NCBI RefSeq assembly: GCF_018294505.1
Contig: NC_057807.1
Coordinates: 267,839,846-267,903,845 of the forward strand
Direction of reading: 5' to 3'
Source of the DNA: Triticum aestivum
Taxonomy: Eukaryota > Streptophyta > Magnoliopsida > Poales > Poaceae
Length of the DNA: 64,000 nucleotides
Within the stretch, counting starts at the first letter, position 1, and the number at the start of each line of letters is the position of its first letter. Position numbers and translations under genes: made by a program. The notes beneath the pieces were generated by a model, which worked only from the letters and a program-made list of their open reading frames with translations, was not told the DNA's origin and did no database searches. This document shows positions 1 to 11,306 of this stretch, piece by piece.

Positions 1-291
1 CACACAACTGCAGCCGAAAGTTGTCCGGAACCTGACGAAGAAATCAGCAGGTGGCGGACAGACTTCGACGAGCAAGTCACTTATTTGTATGTCGTGCGCA
101 ATGCCAAGAGCTTTGACAAGGTCGTCCGGCAAAACGGGAGGCCGGTCACTGTTGATGGTTACCATCAGCACTTTGCCGGCAAACTGGTCTTCAAGCGCCA
201 CCATGCCACTGTTGAGCGACAACACACAGCGCCCGAAGGCAGGACGGACCTCAGGATCTCCGTCCCGGAGATCCGCGTTGACCGGCGACAT
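1..291 (-). CDS. DUF4283-like (gag-related) protein, N-terminal part, runs off the left edge
   Basis: Reading leftward from an ATG at 291-289, the frame stays open for 97 codons to the window edge. The peptide has a variable start, then a stretch with 'VALEDQFAGKVLMVTI', 'LPDDLVKAL' and 'PPPADFFVRF'. This resembles the N-terminal part of DUF4283/gag-like proteins common in grass genomes, where a short strand is followed by a 'poor-substrate' helix and a '(D/E)xFLVxF' motif. The family call is from memory of its pattern. DUF4283 proteins are usually retroelement-derived nucleic-acid-binding proteins. The C-terminal half, which would settle the call, lies outside the window. An open frame of this length could also occur by chance in GC-rich sequence. 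Confidence 0.5.
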   Translation of the reverse strand, partial: MSPVNADLRDGDPEVRPAFGRCVLSLNSGMVALEDQFAGKVLMVTINSDRPPVLPDDLVKALGIAHDIQISDLLVEVCPPPADFFVRFRTTFGCSCV

Positions 292-1124
292 GATAGTGCG
301 CTTGAGTACAGAGAGTACAGGAGGGGGATTTGGGGGAACTGGAGTAGTAATCGAGATTCCAGAGGTGGGGGAGGGGAGGGATATTGGGGATGAAAAGGTA
401 GCATGAATTTCGAACACGCGCCAATATGCTCTCGGTGCGCAAGCTCACGAAAACACCAGTGGCGCCCATATGTCGACCTAAGAGTCTTTTTTCTTTATTT
501 TTTTGAGAGCCCGGCCTGAGAGTCATAATTGACCTGTTTGGCATTGCGTTACTACTTGGCCCATATTCAACGACACCTCACTGGCCCAAACAAGTGTACA
601 TCATCGAAAAGACACTGAGCTCAAATTATAACTTGACAAAAGGAGATATTCTCTGAACTCTGGAGAATGGTGATGCCCTCATCTAGCCCACTAGCAGTTC
701 GAGACAATAAACAGTTCAAAACAACGATATATACAACATTCAAACACTGACTAGTGACTACTACTGACATAAACAACAAGACATGATAGTTCATAAGAAG
801 TCTTGCTACACCACCAAAACGCACCCATATGCAGCGCTCAGACTCTCGTGATCCAGACGAGAATGACATTCTAAATGGAGGCAACTATTACATAGTAAGA
901 GTGACATAGACGAGGATGACGAAATGACAAGGAATATGCATAACAAAAGAGAGAACTACCGATCCAGAACAAGAATCAAAGACAACAAGTCATTCGAAGA
1001 GGGATGATCCAACACCATCATAATTTGCAGCCCCGCTTCAGCCACCAGTGATTCGGAGACACCAGTACTCCATCCTTTCGATGCAACAGCACAATTACCT
1101 ATCAACCTGAAAGCTTGAACCACA
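292..1124. other. Intergenic stretch with no recognised gene
   Basis: Between the left-edge gene and the 3' end of the DUF295 gene I see no credible coding frame, RNA gene or repeat terminus. The short open frames here are in low-complexity or AT-rich sequence. The right part probably contains the 3' UTR of the minus-strand DUF295 gene. Confidence 0.4.
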
Positions 1125-2777
1125 TCAATGCCTGTCAGACTTGAGACATCCAAGGATCAAAGTTAATCGAGATGTCTTTGTCATTCTCACCTTCTTTTGG
1201 TTGCAGGCTGTATCATTGACAATCAGGGGAGTTTGCTCCCAAAGTCCTAGGCTTGCCATGTAGACACAGTTTTCCATAGCAAACAGAGCGTCCCTGCCAT
1301 CAAGGTCCTTGCCAATGGTGATCTCCTGGTTAATCGGATAACTGAGTCCGAGAAACAGATATTGTGAACCAAGGCTGTTTACCCGCCTCCAACTCAAAAA
1401 TCCTGAAGGCCCCAACAAGCTGGTATCCTGCTCATAGATGTAACAGCCACTGTCTGGATACTCGCGTATTCCATGGTGCTTGTGCAAAGTGCAGTTTTTG
1501 CAATATAACTTTTTCGGCTCATGTGTGTGAATGATCATCAGTCTTTTGCCATCGTCTGATTGAGCGAGGAACCAGTTGTGCTTCCCTATTTTTGGCAAAG
1601 GTGGTGTGATTACAAAGGGCAGTAACTGTAGGGACACTGCATCATATTAAAAAGGACAGACATTGTTAATGTAAGATCAGCATTGTTCAGAGTATGAGTA
1701 GGATAATGCAAGAAGCATCATTGATATGTCCCTATTGGAACTAAGAGTAAAATACAGGGAAATGTATATTGGATTCGAAAATATATAAGTTCCATGCATG
1801 GTTATACTCATGTTATCTCGCAATTGATTCTTCACAGGAAACTACCATGTTATGTAATCATGTTTTGTCCTCACAAACAAATTCTTCAAGGAAACTAATA
1901 GACCATGCATTGTTATATACTCATGTTCTGTGGGCAAAATTTTTGTGAGGATATTATTCTAACCATTGATTGCTGAAGGGCGAATATAGGTATGTACGCA
2001 TGGGAAGGATTACAGGATTTCAGTACTTCCAAATATAGAGTTCTCCATATGCACATTTACTTCCCTAATGTATGGTTAGATGAAACCAATACTGTGATGC
2101 ATGTTTCTACATCATGAAAATGAAGAAACTAACATGGCTATTGATACACACTCATACTTAGTACTATATAGATTACTATAAAGTAAGGAGAATACCCATA
2201 TCTTCCTAACCGTTTGGTTATTCAAGGGTACAAATTGGATGTAATGACATGGTCACAATCGCATGCATTAACTCATTCCAAATATAGCTGATTTACGACG
2301 TCTCTAATACATTGCCATAGTTCTACTCAAATTTTGCTCAAACAGGGATATGCCAATCATCACAGAAAGTTCAAATAGTGTCATGGCATTATCATTAACA
2401 TCAGACGAAAACAACTTACACGCGCCGTCCCAGCAATACGTGGTGCCATCTGCTTTGTCGATCACGTAGATGATTCCATTGTGTTCAATAGCATCACAGA
2501 AATGTGTATTAGCTTCGACGATCCACTGCAAGCTGAGTTGTCTCCATCTAAAGAAGGCACTGGCGTAAAGATAGGCGATTCTACGGTCGAACAAGGCAAT
2601 TAGCTTGAAGTCTGTGTAATCCGCATGTCGTGTGGGCACTCGGTAGATTACAATCTTCGGCAAAATAAGGTCCGTCCAACTGATGTGGTAATCTAGATGA
2701 CTTGGACCGTGATGGTAAAACCCTATATAATCCAACGGAGGAAGGATAATCTCATGGGAGGTCTGGAAGTTCACGAG
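1125..2777 (-). pseudogene. DUF295-domain protein, 5' part lost to a retrotransposon insertion
   Basis: Two exons can be read on the minus strand. Exon A (2777-2420) includes 'ILPPLDYIGFY', 'LPKIVIYRVP', 'DFKLIALFDRRIAYL' and 'FCDAIEHNGIIYVID'. Exon B (1636-1125) includes 'HNWFLAQSDDGKRLMII' and 'GPSGFLSWRRVNSLGSQYLFLG'. This order matches the DUF295 domain of plant F-box-like proteins, a propeller-like domain of unknown molecular role that is highly expanded in grasses. The splice sites are canonical (donor GTAAGT just below 2420, acceptor GCAG above 1636) and join in frame. Exon A runs straight into the LTR end at 2778, so the F-box side of the gene is missing and none of it was found elsewhere in the window. 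The last codons may also be frameshifted: a different frame near 1190 gives an acidic tail ending 'NFDPWMSQV' with a stop at 1137-1135. It is most likely a broken gene. Confidence 0.72.
1637..2419 (-). other. Intron of the truncated DUF295 gene
   Basis: The 783-bp AT-rich stretch lies between donor TGTAAGT (minus strand, at 2420/2419) and acceptor ATGCAG (at 1637). Joining the flanking exons keeps the DUF295 reading frame. No internal gene or repeat terminus was recognised. Confidence 0.55.
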
Positions 2778-4448
2778 TGTGGCACCTTGGCTCAGAGAAA
2801 CCGGAACGCCCCATATTCCAGCCCAAAGATCGAGGAGAAGTCTCTGGAATACGACACTGCTTGACATAAAACAAACCAGCTCTTATTACAAGAATAATAA
2901 TTACACGGGTCTGATGTTACAAAGAAGCACATTAGCACGGCGGCACTACGCCTGCGATACTATACTTGTTCTATGCTAGCAGCGGAACAACTCATAGCAG
3001 TGGAATACTTCTAGCAGCGGAACAACGACGAAGGTGGTGAACTCCACTCCGCAGGGACTCTGGATGGGACACGATCTAGCTCGCACGCACGGCAACCATC
3101 GACAAGCAATCAAGCAATCAAGGCATCACCTGCAATCTGGCATGGCACGCCAGGTCAGTACATTGAATATACTTGCAAGCTCACAACAACCATAAACATC
3201 AGGGCAAGACAATAACATAGCATTTAACAGGTTAATTAAATTAACAACTATTATGATGAAACAACTACTAAGCCTGGTATGGAACTAATACGATACTAGT
3301 AAATCACCATCTTAGATCTCCGTAATCATATCTATGTTGGCTAACCGGCCAAGCAATATACCATCTCGATCACCTCATGATCAAATCTAGACAATGATCA
3401 TTCCGGCGATCACAACCACGACCAACACTTGGTCTCAAACGTGATCCTTTCGGTGATCACTACCATGACCAACAATTGGTCTCAAACGTCATCATCAACA
3501 TCCTGCCAATCTGTCCTGCTCAACATATCAACATATCCACATATAAATCACCTATAAGTCATTCCATCATGTGAGTGTTGATCGAACAGTGGGACCTAAT
3601 ACGAACCCATGCCCATGACCTAGGACACGGCTATCGATAGTTTAAACAAATACACTCTGCAGAGGTAGCGCACTTTACCCACACCACAAAACCCATGGCC
3701 TCATACTCCCATTCGGGTGGACCAACGGCGTTCCGACAAAACCGATCTACTGCCATGATACTCTCCCGGCCACTCCGACCAACACCCCTTCTAGGTTTAG
3801 TCCTGGGTGGCCCCGTGTCTACCAAAGACACAACGACCACCGTCGTGGCCAAAACATAAACGTCCCAATGGGGACAAAAAGGCGCCTAACAACTACGGGC
3901 ACACAAGGTTATGTCTGCTTATCAGGCCAGGGTATGCACGCCCATAACCTTCCCTCGTTGGAGGCACCGGTGAGAGACATGGCAATAGACCGCATTAGGG
4001 CCTTCCCATAAGGCAAATGTGGTTGCACTGGAAGAGCCCGGTTTGGTGGCACCTGACCAACTTAATGACGGAATTTATCCCCAAAAATATAACTGTGGTA
4101 ACTGATACTCCAATATCCACTATCAAACTACAAGCCAAGTCATAGCAATATCCAACAAATAATCCAAGCATAATATCATCATCTCAAAATATTCCAAGGG
4201 TAGCACAACACTACTGTTATGATGAATCCAAAAAAAATAATCCTACTACTCCAATAACAAGAATAAAGCTATTCGGATAAGATCCACATTTAAACATCAT
4301 CCCCGAAAATAATACTCCAAGCAACAGAACATCAACTAGCATCATGAAAGTAATCATACTAACCACTAATAATCCAAAGGCAGCATGATATCCAAAGTAA
4401 TTCTCCAAAATATCATATCCAAGCCATCATGAAACTAATCATAAAATC
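2778..4448 (-). repeat. Outer element 3' LTR, segment 1 (LTR 3' end)
   Basis: This begins (plus strand) TGTGGCACC right after DUF295 coding sequence. It aligns with 41741-42969 plus 44871-45250 of the other LTR. It contains a stretch (3721-3777) that is missing from the other copy. It is interrupted at 4448 by the Angela insertion. Confidence 0.82.
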
Positions 4449-6199
4449 TGAAGAAAATATGCCCTAGAGGCAATAATAAAGTTATTATTTATTTCCTAAT
4501 TTTATGATAAATGTTTATTATTCATGCTAGAATTGTATTAACCGGAAACATAATACATGTGTGAATACATAGACAAACATAGTGTCACTAGTATGCCTCT
4601 ACTTGACTAGCTCGTTTATCAAAGATGGTTATGTTTCCTAGCCATGGACAAAAGAGTTGTCATTTGATTAATGGGATCACATCATTAGGAGAATGATGTG
4701 ATTGACATGACCCATTCTGTTAGCCTAGCACTTGATCTTTTAGTATATTGCTATTGCTTTCTTCATGACTTATACAAAGTCCTACAACTATGAGATTGTG
4801 CAACTCCCGTTTACCGGAAGAACACTTTGTGTGTTACCAAACGTCACAACGTAACTGGGTGATTATAAAGGTGCTCTATAGGTGTTTCTGAAGGTACATG
4901 TTGGGTTGGCATAATTCGAGATTAGGTTTTGTCACTCCGATTGTCGGAGAGGTATCCCTGGGCCTTCTCGGTAATACTCATCACCTAAGCCTTTCATGCA
5001 TTGTAACTAATGAGTTAGTTATAAGATGATGTGTTACAGAACGAGTAAAGAGACTTGCCGGTAACGAGATTGAACTAGGTATTGGATACCGACGATCAAA
5101 TCTCGGGCAAGTAACATACCGATGACAAAGGGAACAACGTATGTTGTTATGCGGTTTGACCGATAAAGATCTTCGTAGAATATGTAGGAACTAATATGGG
5201 CATCCAGGTTCCGCTATTGGTTATTGACCGAGAATAGTTCTAGGTCATGTCTACATAGTTCTCGAACCCGTAGGGTCCGCACGCTTAACGTTACGATGAT
5301 AGTTTAATTATGAGTTTATAAGTTTTGATGTACCGAAGTTTGTTCGGAGTCCCGGATGTGATCACGGATATGGCGAGGAGTCTCTAAATGGTCGAGACAT
5401 AAAGATTGATATATTGGACGACTATATTCGGACACCGGAAGTGTTCCGGGTGATTTCGGAGAAAACCGGAATGCCGGAGGGGTTACCGGAACCCCCCGGG
5501 GAAGTATTGGGCCTTAGTGGGCCTGAGGGGAGACAGAGGGCAGCAGCCCAGGAGGTGGCGCGCCCCCTCCCATGGGGAGTCCAAATTGGACTAGGGGAGG
5601 GGGGCGCGGCCCCTCTTTCCCTCTCCCTCTCCCTCTCTTTCCTTCCCCCTTCCTCCTTCCTAGTTGGACTAGGAAAGGGTAGTCCTACTCCCGCTAGGAG
5701 GAGGACTCCCCCCTCCTTGGCACGCCCCAAGGGCCGGCCAGCCTCCCCCCTCCCTCCTTTATATACGGGGGCAGGGGGCACCCCATAGACACACAAGTTG
5801 ATCTACGGATCGTTCCTTAGCCGTGTGCGGTGCCCCCCTCCACCATATTCCACCTCGGTCATATCGTCGTGGAGTTTAGGCGAAGCCCTGCGCCGGTAGA
5901 ACATCAACATCGTCACCACGCCGTCGTGCTGATGGAACTCATCTCCGGAGCTCGGCTGGATCGGAGGCTGGAGATCGTCATCGAGCTGAACGTGTGCTGA
6001 ACTCGGAGGAGCCGTACGTTTGGTGCTTGGATCGGTCGGATCGTGAAGACATACGACTACATCAACCGCGTTGTCATAACGCTTCCGCTTACGGTCTACG
6101 AGGGTACATGGACGAACACTCTCCCCTCTCGTTGCTATGCCATCACCATGATCTTGCGTGTGCGTAGGAATTTTTTTGAAATTACTACGTTCCCCTTCA
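4449..6199 (+). repeat. Angela 5' LTR
   Basis: This is a 1751-bp LTR with TG...CA ends, AAATC on its left and a Met-tRNA primer-binding site two bases downstream. A polypyrimidine block around 5615-5670 and a TATA box at about 5758 mark the LTR promoter region. Confidence 0.92.
5758..5766 (+). promoter_or_regulatory. Putative TATA box of the Angela 5' LTR
   Basis: TTTATATAC lies directly upstream of a G-rich run inside the LTR. The 3' LTR has the same motif near 12617. This is the expected place for the U3 promoter of a Copia element; transcription is inferred, not shown. Confidence 0.5.
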
Positions 6200-6200
6200 G

Positions 6201-6216
6201 TGGTATCAGAGCCAGG
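6201..6216 (+). other. Primer-binding site of the Angela element
   Basis: TGGTATCAGAGCCAGG begins two bases after the 5' LTR end. It matches the 3' end complement of plant initiator methionine tRNA, the usual reverse-transcription primer for Copia elements. Confidence 0.85.
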
Positions 6217-7439
6217 TTTTATGCGTTGATGTTATATGCACGAGTAGAACACAAGTGAGTTGTGGGCGATACAAGTCATACTGCTTACCAGCATGTCATA
6301 CTTTGGTTCGGCGGTATTGTGAGATGAAGCGGCCTGGACCGACATTACGCGTACGCTTACGCGAGACTGGTTTCACCGTTGCGAGCACTCGTGCTTAAAG
6401 GTGGCTGGCGGGTGTCTGTCTCTCTCACTTTAGCTGAATCGAGTGTGGCTACGCCCGGTCCTTGCGAAGGTTAAAACAACACCAACTTGACAAACTATCG
6501 TTGTGGTTTTTATGCGTAGGTAAGAACGGTTCTTGCTAAAGCCCGTAGCAGCCACGTAAAATTTGCAACAACAAAGTAGAGGACGTCTAACTTGTTTTTG
6601 CAGGGCATGTTGTGATGTGATATGGTCAAGACGTGATGCTATATTTTATTGTATGAGATGATCATGTTTTGTAACCGAAGTTATCGGCAACTGGCAGGAG
6701 CCATATGGTTGTCGCTTTATTGTATGAAATGCAAACACCCTGTAATTGCTTTACTTTATCACTAAGCGGTAGCGATAGTCGTAGAAGCAATAGATGGCGT
6801 AACGACAACGATGCTACGATGGAGATCAAGGTGTCACGCCGGTGACGATGGTGATCACGACGGTGCTTCGGAGATGGAGATCACAAGCACAAGATGATGA
6901 TGGCCATATCATATCACTTATATTGATTGCATGTGATGTTTATCCTTTATGCATCTTATCTTGCTTTAATTGACGGTAGCATTTTAAGATTATCTCTCAC
7001 TAAAATTATCAAGAAGTGTTCTCCCTGAGTATGCACCGTTGCCAAAGTTCGTCGTTCCCAGACACCACGTGATGATCGGGTGTGATAAGCTCTACGTCCA
7101 TCTACAACGGGTGCAGGACAGTTTTGCACACGCGGAATACTCAGGTTAAACTTGAAGAGCCTAGCATATGCAGATATGGCCTCGGAACACGGGGACCAAA
7201 AGGTCGAGCGTGAATCATATAGTAGATATGATCAACATAGTGATGTTCACCATTGAAAACTACTCCATCTCACGTGATGATCGGTTATGGTTTAGTTGAT
7301 TTGGATCACGTGATCACTTAGATGACTAGAGAGATGTCTGTCTAAGTGGGAGTTCTTAAGTAATATGATTAATTGAACTTAAATTTATCATGAACTTAGT
7401 CCTGGTAGTATTTTGCAAATTATGTTGTAGATCAATAGC

Positions 7440-8280
7440 TTGCGTTGTTGCTTTCATATGTTTATTTTGATATGTTCCTAGAGAAAATTGTGTTGAAAGA
7501 TGTTAGTAGCAATGATGCGGATTAGATCCGTGATCTGAGGTTTATCCTCATTGCTGCACAGAAGAATTATGTCCTTAATGCACCGCTAGGTGACAGACCT
7601 ATTGCAGGAGCAGATGCAGACGTTATGAACGTTTGGCTAGCTCAATATGATGACTACTTGATAGTTTTGTGCACCATGCTTTATGGCTTAGAATTGGGAC
7701 TTCAAAAACGTTTTGAACGTCATGGATCATATGAGATGTTCCAGGAATTGAAGTTAATATTTCAAGAAAATACCCGAGTTGAGAGATATGAAGTATCCAA
7801 CAAGTTCTATTGCTAAAAGATGGAGGAGAATCGCTCAACTAGTGAGCATGTGCTCAGATTGTCTGGGTACTACAATCACTTGAATCAAGTGGGAGTTAAT
7901 CTTCCAGATAAGATAGTGATTGACAGAATTCTCTAGTCACCCCCACCAAGTTAGTAGAACTTCGTGATGAACTATAATGCAAGGGATGACGAAAACGATT
8001 CCCGAGCTCTTCGTGATGCTGAAATCGACGAAGGTTGAAATCAAGAAAGAGCATCAAGGGTTGATGATTGACAAGACCACTAGTTTCAAGAAAAGGGCAA
8101 AGGGAAAGAAAGGGAACTTCAAGTAGAATGACAAGCAAGTTGTCAGTCCCGCGAAGAAGCCCAAAGCTGGACCAAAGCCTGAAACTGAGTGATTATACTG
8201 CAAAGGAAATGGTCACTAGAAGCGGAAATGCCCTGAACATTTGGTGGATAAGAAGGATGGCAAAGTGAACAAGGGTATAT
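7440..8280 (+). pseudogene. Angela gag remnant
   Basis: The frame through 7500-7816 reads as Copia gag ('LIAAQKNYVLNAPLGDRP', 'VWLAQYDD', 'YEMFQELKLIFQ'). It is interrupted by stops at 7527 and 7815 and by shifts. The region near 8187-8235 is the CCHC zinc knuckle, but its first Cys position is now TGA (8190-8192) and TAG follows at 8217-8219. No functional nucleocapsid protein can be made. Confidence 0.72.
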
Positions 8281-8603
8281 TTGATATACAGGTTATTGAT
8301 GTGTACCTCACTAGTGTTTATAGTAGCCCCTGAGTATTTGATACTTGTTCAGTTGCTAAGATTAGTAACTCGAAACAGGAGTTATATAAACAGAGACTGG
8401 TTGAAGGGGAAGTGACGATGAGTGTTGGAAGTGGTTCCAAGATTGATATGATTATCATCGCACACTCCCTATACTTTCGGGATTAGTGTTGAACCTAAAT
8501 AAATGTTATTTGGTGTTTGCGTTGAGCATGAATATGATTTGATCATGTTTATTGCAATACGGTTATTCATTTAAAATCAGAGAATAATTGTTGTTCTGTT
8601 TAA

Positions 8604-9740
8604 ATGAATAAAACCTTTGATGGTCATACACCCAATGAAAATAGTTTGTTGGATCTCGATCATAGTGATACACATATTCATAATATTGATGCCAAAAGAT
8701 GCAAAGTTAATAATGATAGTGCAACTTATTTGTGGCACTGCCGTTTGGGTCATATCGGTGTAAAGCGCATCAAGAAACTCCATAAAGATGGATTTTTGGA
8801 ATCACTTGGTTATGAATCATTTGATGCTTGCGAACCGTGCCTTTTTGGGCAAGATGACTAAAACTCCGTTCTCCGGAACAATGGAACAAGCTACTGACTT
8901 ATTGGAAATAATACATACCGATGTATGCGATCCAATGAGTGTTGATGCTCGTGGCAAGTATCGTTATTTTCTGACCTTCACAAGATGATTTGAGCAGATA
9001 TGGGTATATCTACTTGATGAAACATGTCTGAAATAGTTGAAAGGTTCAAAGAATTTCAGAGTGAAGTGGAAAAAATCATCATAACAAGAAAATAAAGTTT
9101 CTGCGATATGATCGCGGAGACGAATATTTGAGTTACGAGTTTGGTCTTCAATTAAAACAATGTGGAATAGTTTCACAGCTCACGCCACCTGGAACACCAC
9201 AATGTTATGGTGTGTCCGAACGTCGTAACCGCACTTTATTGGATATGGTGCGATCTATGATATCTCTTACTGATTTACCATTATCGTTTTCGGGTTATGC
9301 ATTAGAGACAACTGCATTCACGTTAAAAGGGCACCATCTAAATCTGTTGAGACGACACCGTATGAACTATGGTTTAGCAGTAAACCTAAGCTGTCGTTTC
9401 TTAAAGTTTGGAGTTGCGATGTTTATATGAAAAAGGTTTTCAACCTGATAAGCTCGAACCAAAATCGGAGAAGTGCGTCTTCATAGAATACCCAAAGCAA
9501 ACTGTTGGGTACTCCTTCTATCACAGATCCGAAGGCAAAAACATTCGATGCTAAGAATGGATCCTTTCTAGAGAAGGAGTTTCTCTCGAAAGAAGTGAGT
9601 GGGAGGAAAGTAGAACTTGATGAGGTAACTATACCTGCTCCCTTATTGGAAAGTAGTTCATCACAGAAATCTGTTCCTGTGACTACTACACCAATTAGTG
9701 AGGAAGTTAATGATGATGATCATGAAACTTCAAATTAAGT
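8604..9740 (+). pseudogene. Angela GAG-pre-integrase and integrase remnant
   Basis: The stretch 8604-8861 keeps the pre-integrase zinc-binding pattern ('LWHCRLGHIGVKRIKKLHKDG' region, then 'CEPCLFG'). Integrase core pieces follow in several frames: 'IIHTDVCDPMSV' near 8925, then 'PPGTPQ..GVSERRNRTLLDMVRSM' near 9185-9260. The C-terminal linker region runs to 9738. Stops and frame changes occur at 8861, 8985 and 9430, among other places. Confidence 0.75.
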
Positions 9741-9879
9741 TACTACAGAACCTCGTAGGTCTTCCAGAGTAAGATCCGCACCAGAGTGGTACGATAATCC
9801 TGTTCTGGAAGTCATGTTACTAGACCATGATGAACCTACGAACTATGAGGAAGCGATGATGAGCCCAGATTCCATGAAA

Positions 9880-11060
9880 TGGCTTGAGGCCATAAAATCT
9901 AAGATATGATCCATGTATGAGAACAAAGTATGGACTTTGATTGACTTGCTCGATGATCAGCAAGCCATGTTAAATAAATGGATCTTCAAGAGGAAGACGG
10001 ACATTGATAGTAGTGTTACTATCTACTAAGCTCGACTTGTTGCGAAATGTTTTCAACAAGTTCAAGGTGTTGAATACGATGAGATTTTCTCACTCGTATC
10101 GAAGCTTAAGTCTGTCTGAATCATGTTAGCATTTGCCACATTTTATGAAATCTGGCAAATGGATGTCAAAACTGCATTCCTTAATGGATTTATTAAAGGA
10201 GAGTTGTATATGATGCAACCAGAAAGTTTTAGTCAATCCTAAAGATGCTAACAAAGTGTGCAAGCTCCAGCAATCCATCAATGGACTGGTGCAAGCATCT
10301 CGGATTTGGAATATACGCTTTGATGAGTTGATCAAAGCATATGGTTTTATACAGACTTTTGAAGAAGCCTGTATTTACAAGAAAGTGAGTGGGAGCTCTG
10401 TAGCATTTCTAATATTATATGTGGATGACATATTGTTAATTGGAAATGATATGGAAATTCTGGATAGCATGAAAGGATACTTGAATAAGAGTTTTTCAAA
10501 GCAAGAGCTCGGTGAAGCTGCTTACACATTGAGCATCAAGATCTATATAGATAGATCAAGATGCTTGATAAGATTTTTCAATGAGTACATACCTTGATAA
10601 ATTTTTGAAATAGTTCAAAATGGAACAGTCAAAGAAGGAGTTCTTGCCTGTGTTACAAGGTGTGAAGTTGAGTAAGACTCAAGACCCGACCATTGCAGAA
10701 AATAGAAAGAGAATGAAAAGTCATTCCCTATGCCTTAGTCATAGGTTCTATAAAGTATGATATGCTGTGAACCAGACCTATTGTATACTTTGCTCTGTGT
10801 TTGGCAAAGGAATACAATTTTGATCTAATAAGTAGATCACTGGACATGGGTCAAGAATATCCTTAGTGAGGACTAAGGAGACGTTTCTCGATTATGGAGG
10901 TGATAAAAGAGCCCGTCGTAAAAGTTACAACAATGCAAGCTTTTACACCAATCCAGATGACTCTAAGTCTCAATCTGGATACATATTGAAAGTGGGAGCA
11001 ATTAGCTAGATTAGCTCCGTGCAGAGCATTGTGGACATAGAATATTTGTGAAATACATAC
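9880..11060 (+). pseudogene. Angela reverse transcriptase / RNase H remnant
   Basis: Copia RT motifs are visible: 'QMDVKTAFLNG' near 10158, and 'ILYVDDILLIGND' at about 10409-10450, the catalytic YVDD box. TAA or TGA codons interrupt the domain, for example at 9907-9909 and 10027-10029. RNase H-like sequence continues in broken form to about 11060. The element would need enzymes from another copy to move. Confidence 0.78.
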
Positions 11061-11306
11061 AGCTCTGAATATGACAGACCCGTTGACTAAGCTTCTCTCA
11101 CGAGCAAAACATGATCATACCTTAGTACTCTTTTGGGTGTTAATCACAAAGCGATGTGAACTAGATTATTTACTCTAGTAAACCCTTTGGGTGTTGATCA
11201 CATGATGATGTGAACTATGGGTATTAATCACATGCAGATGTGAATATTGGTGTTAAATCACATAGCGATGTGAACTAGATTATTGACTCTAGTGCAAGTG
11301 GGAGAC

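Noticed and set aside
5414..5796. Overlapping frames of about 124 codons on both strands, repeated at 12273-12659
   Set aside because: These lie in the pyrimidine/purine-rich part of the Angela LTRs; low-complexity composition explains them.
7623..7838. Overlapping open frames on both strands considered as separate small genes
   Set aside because: The plus frame is a remnant of Angela gag; the minus frame is its shadow.
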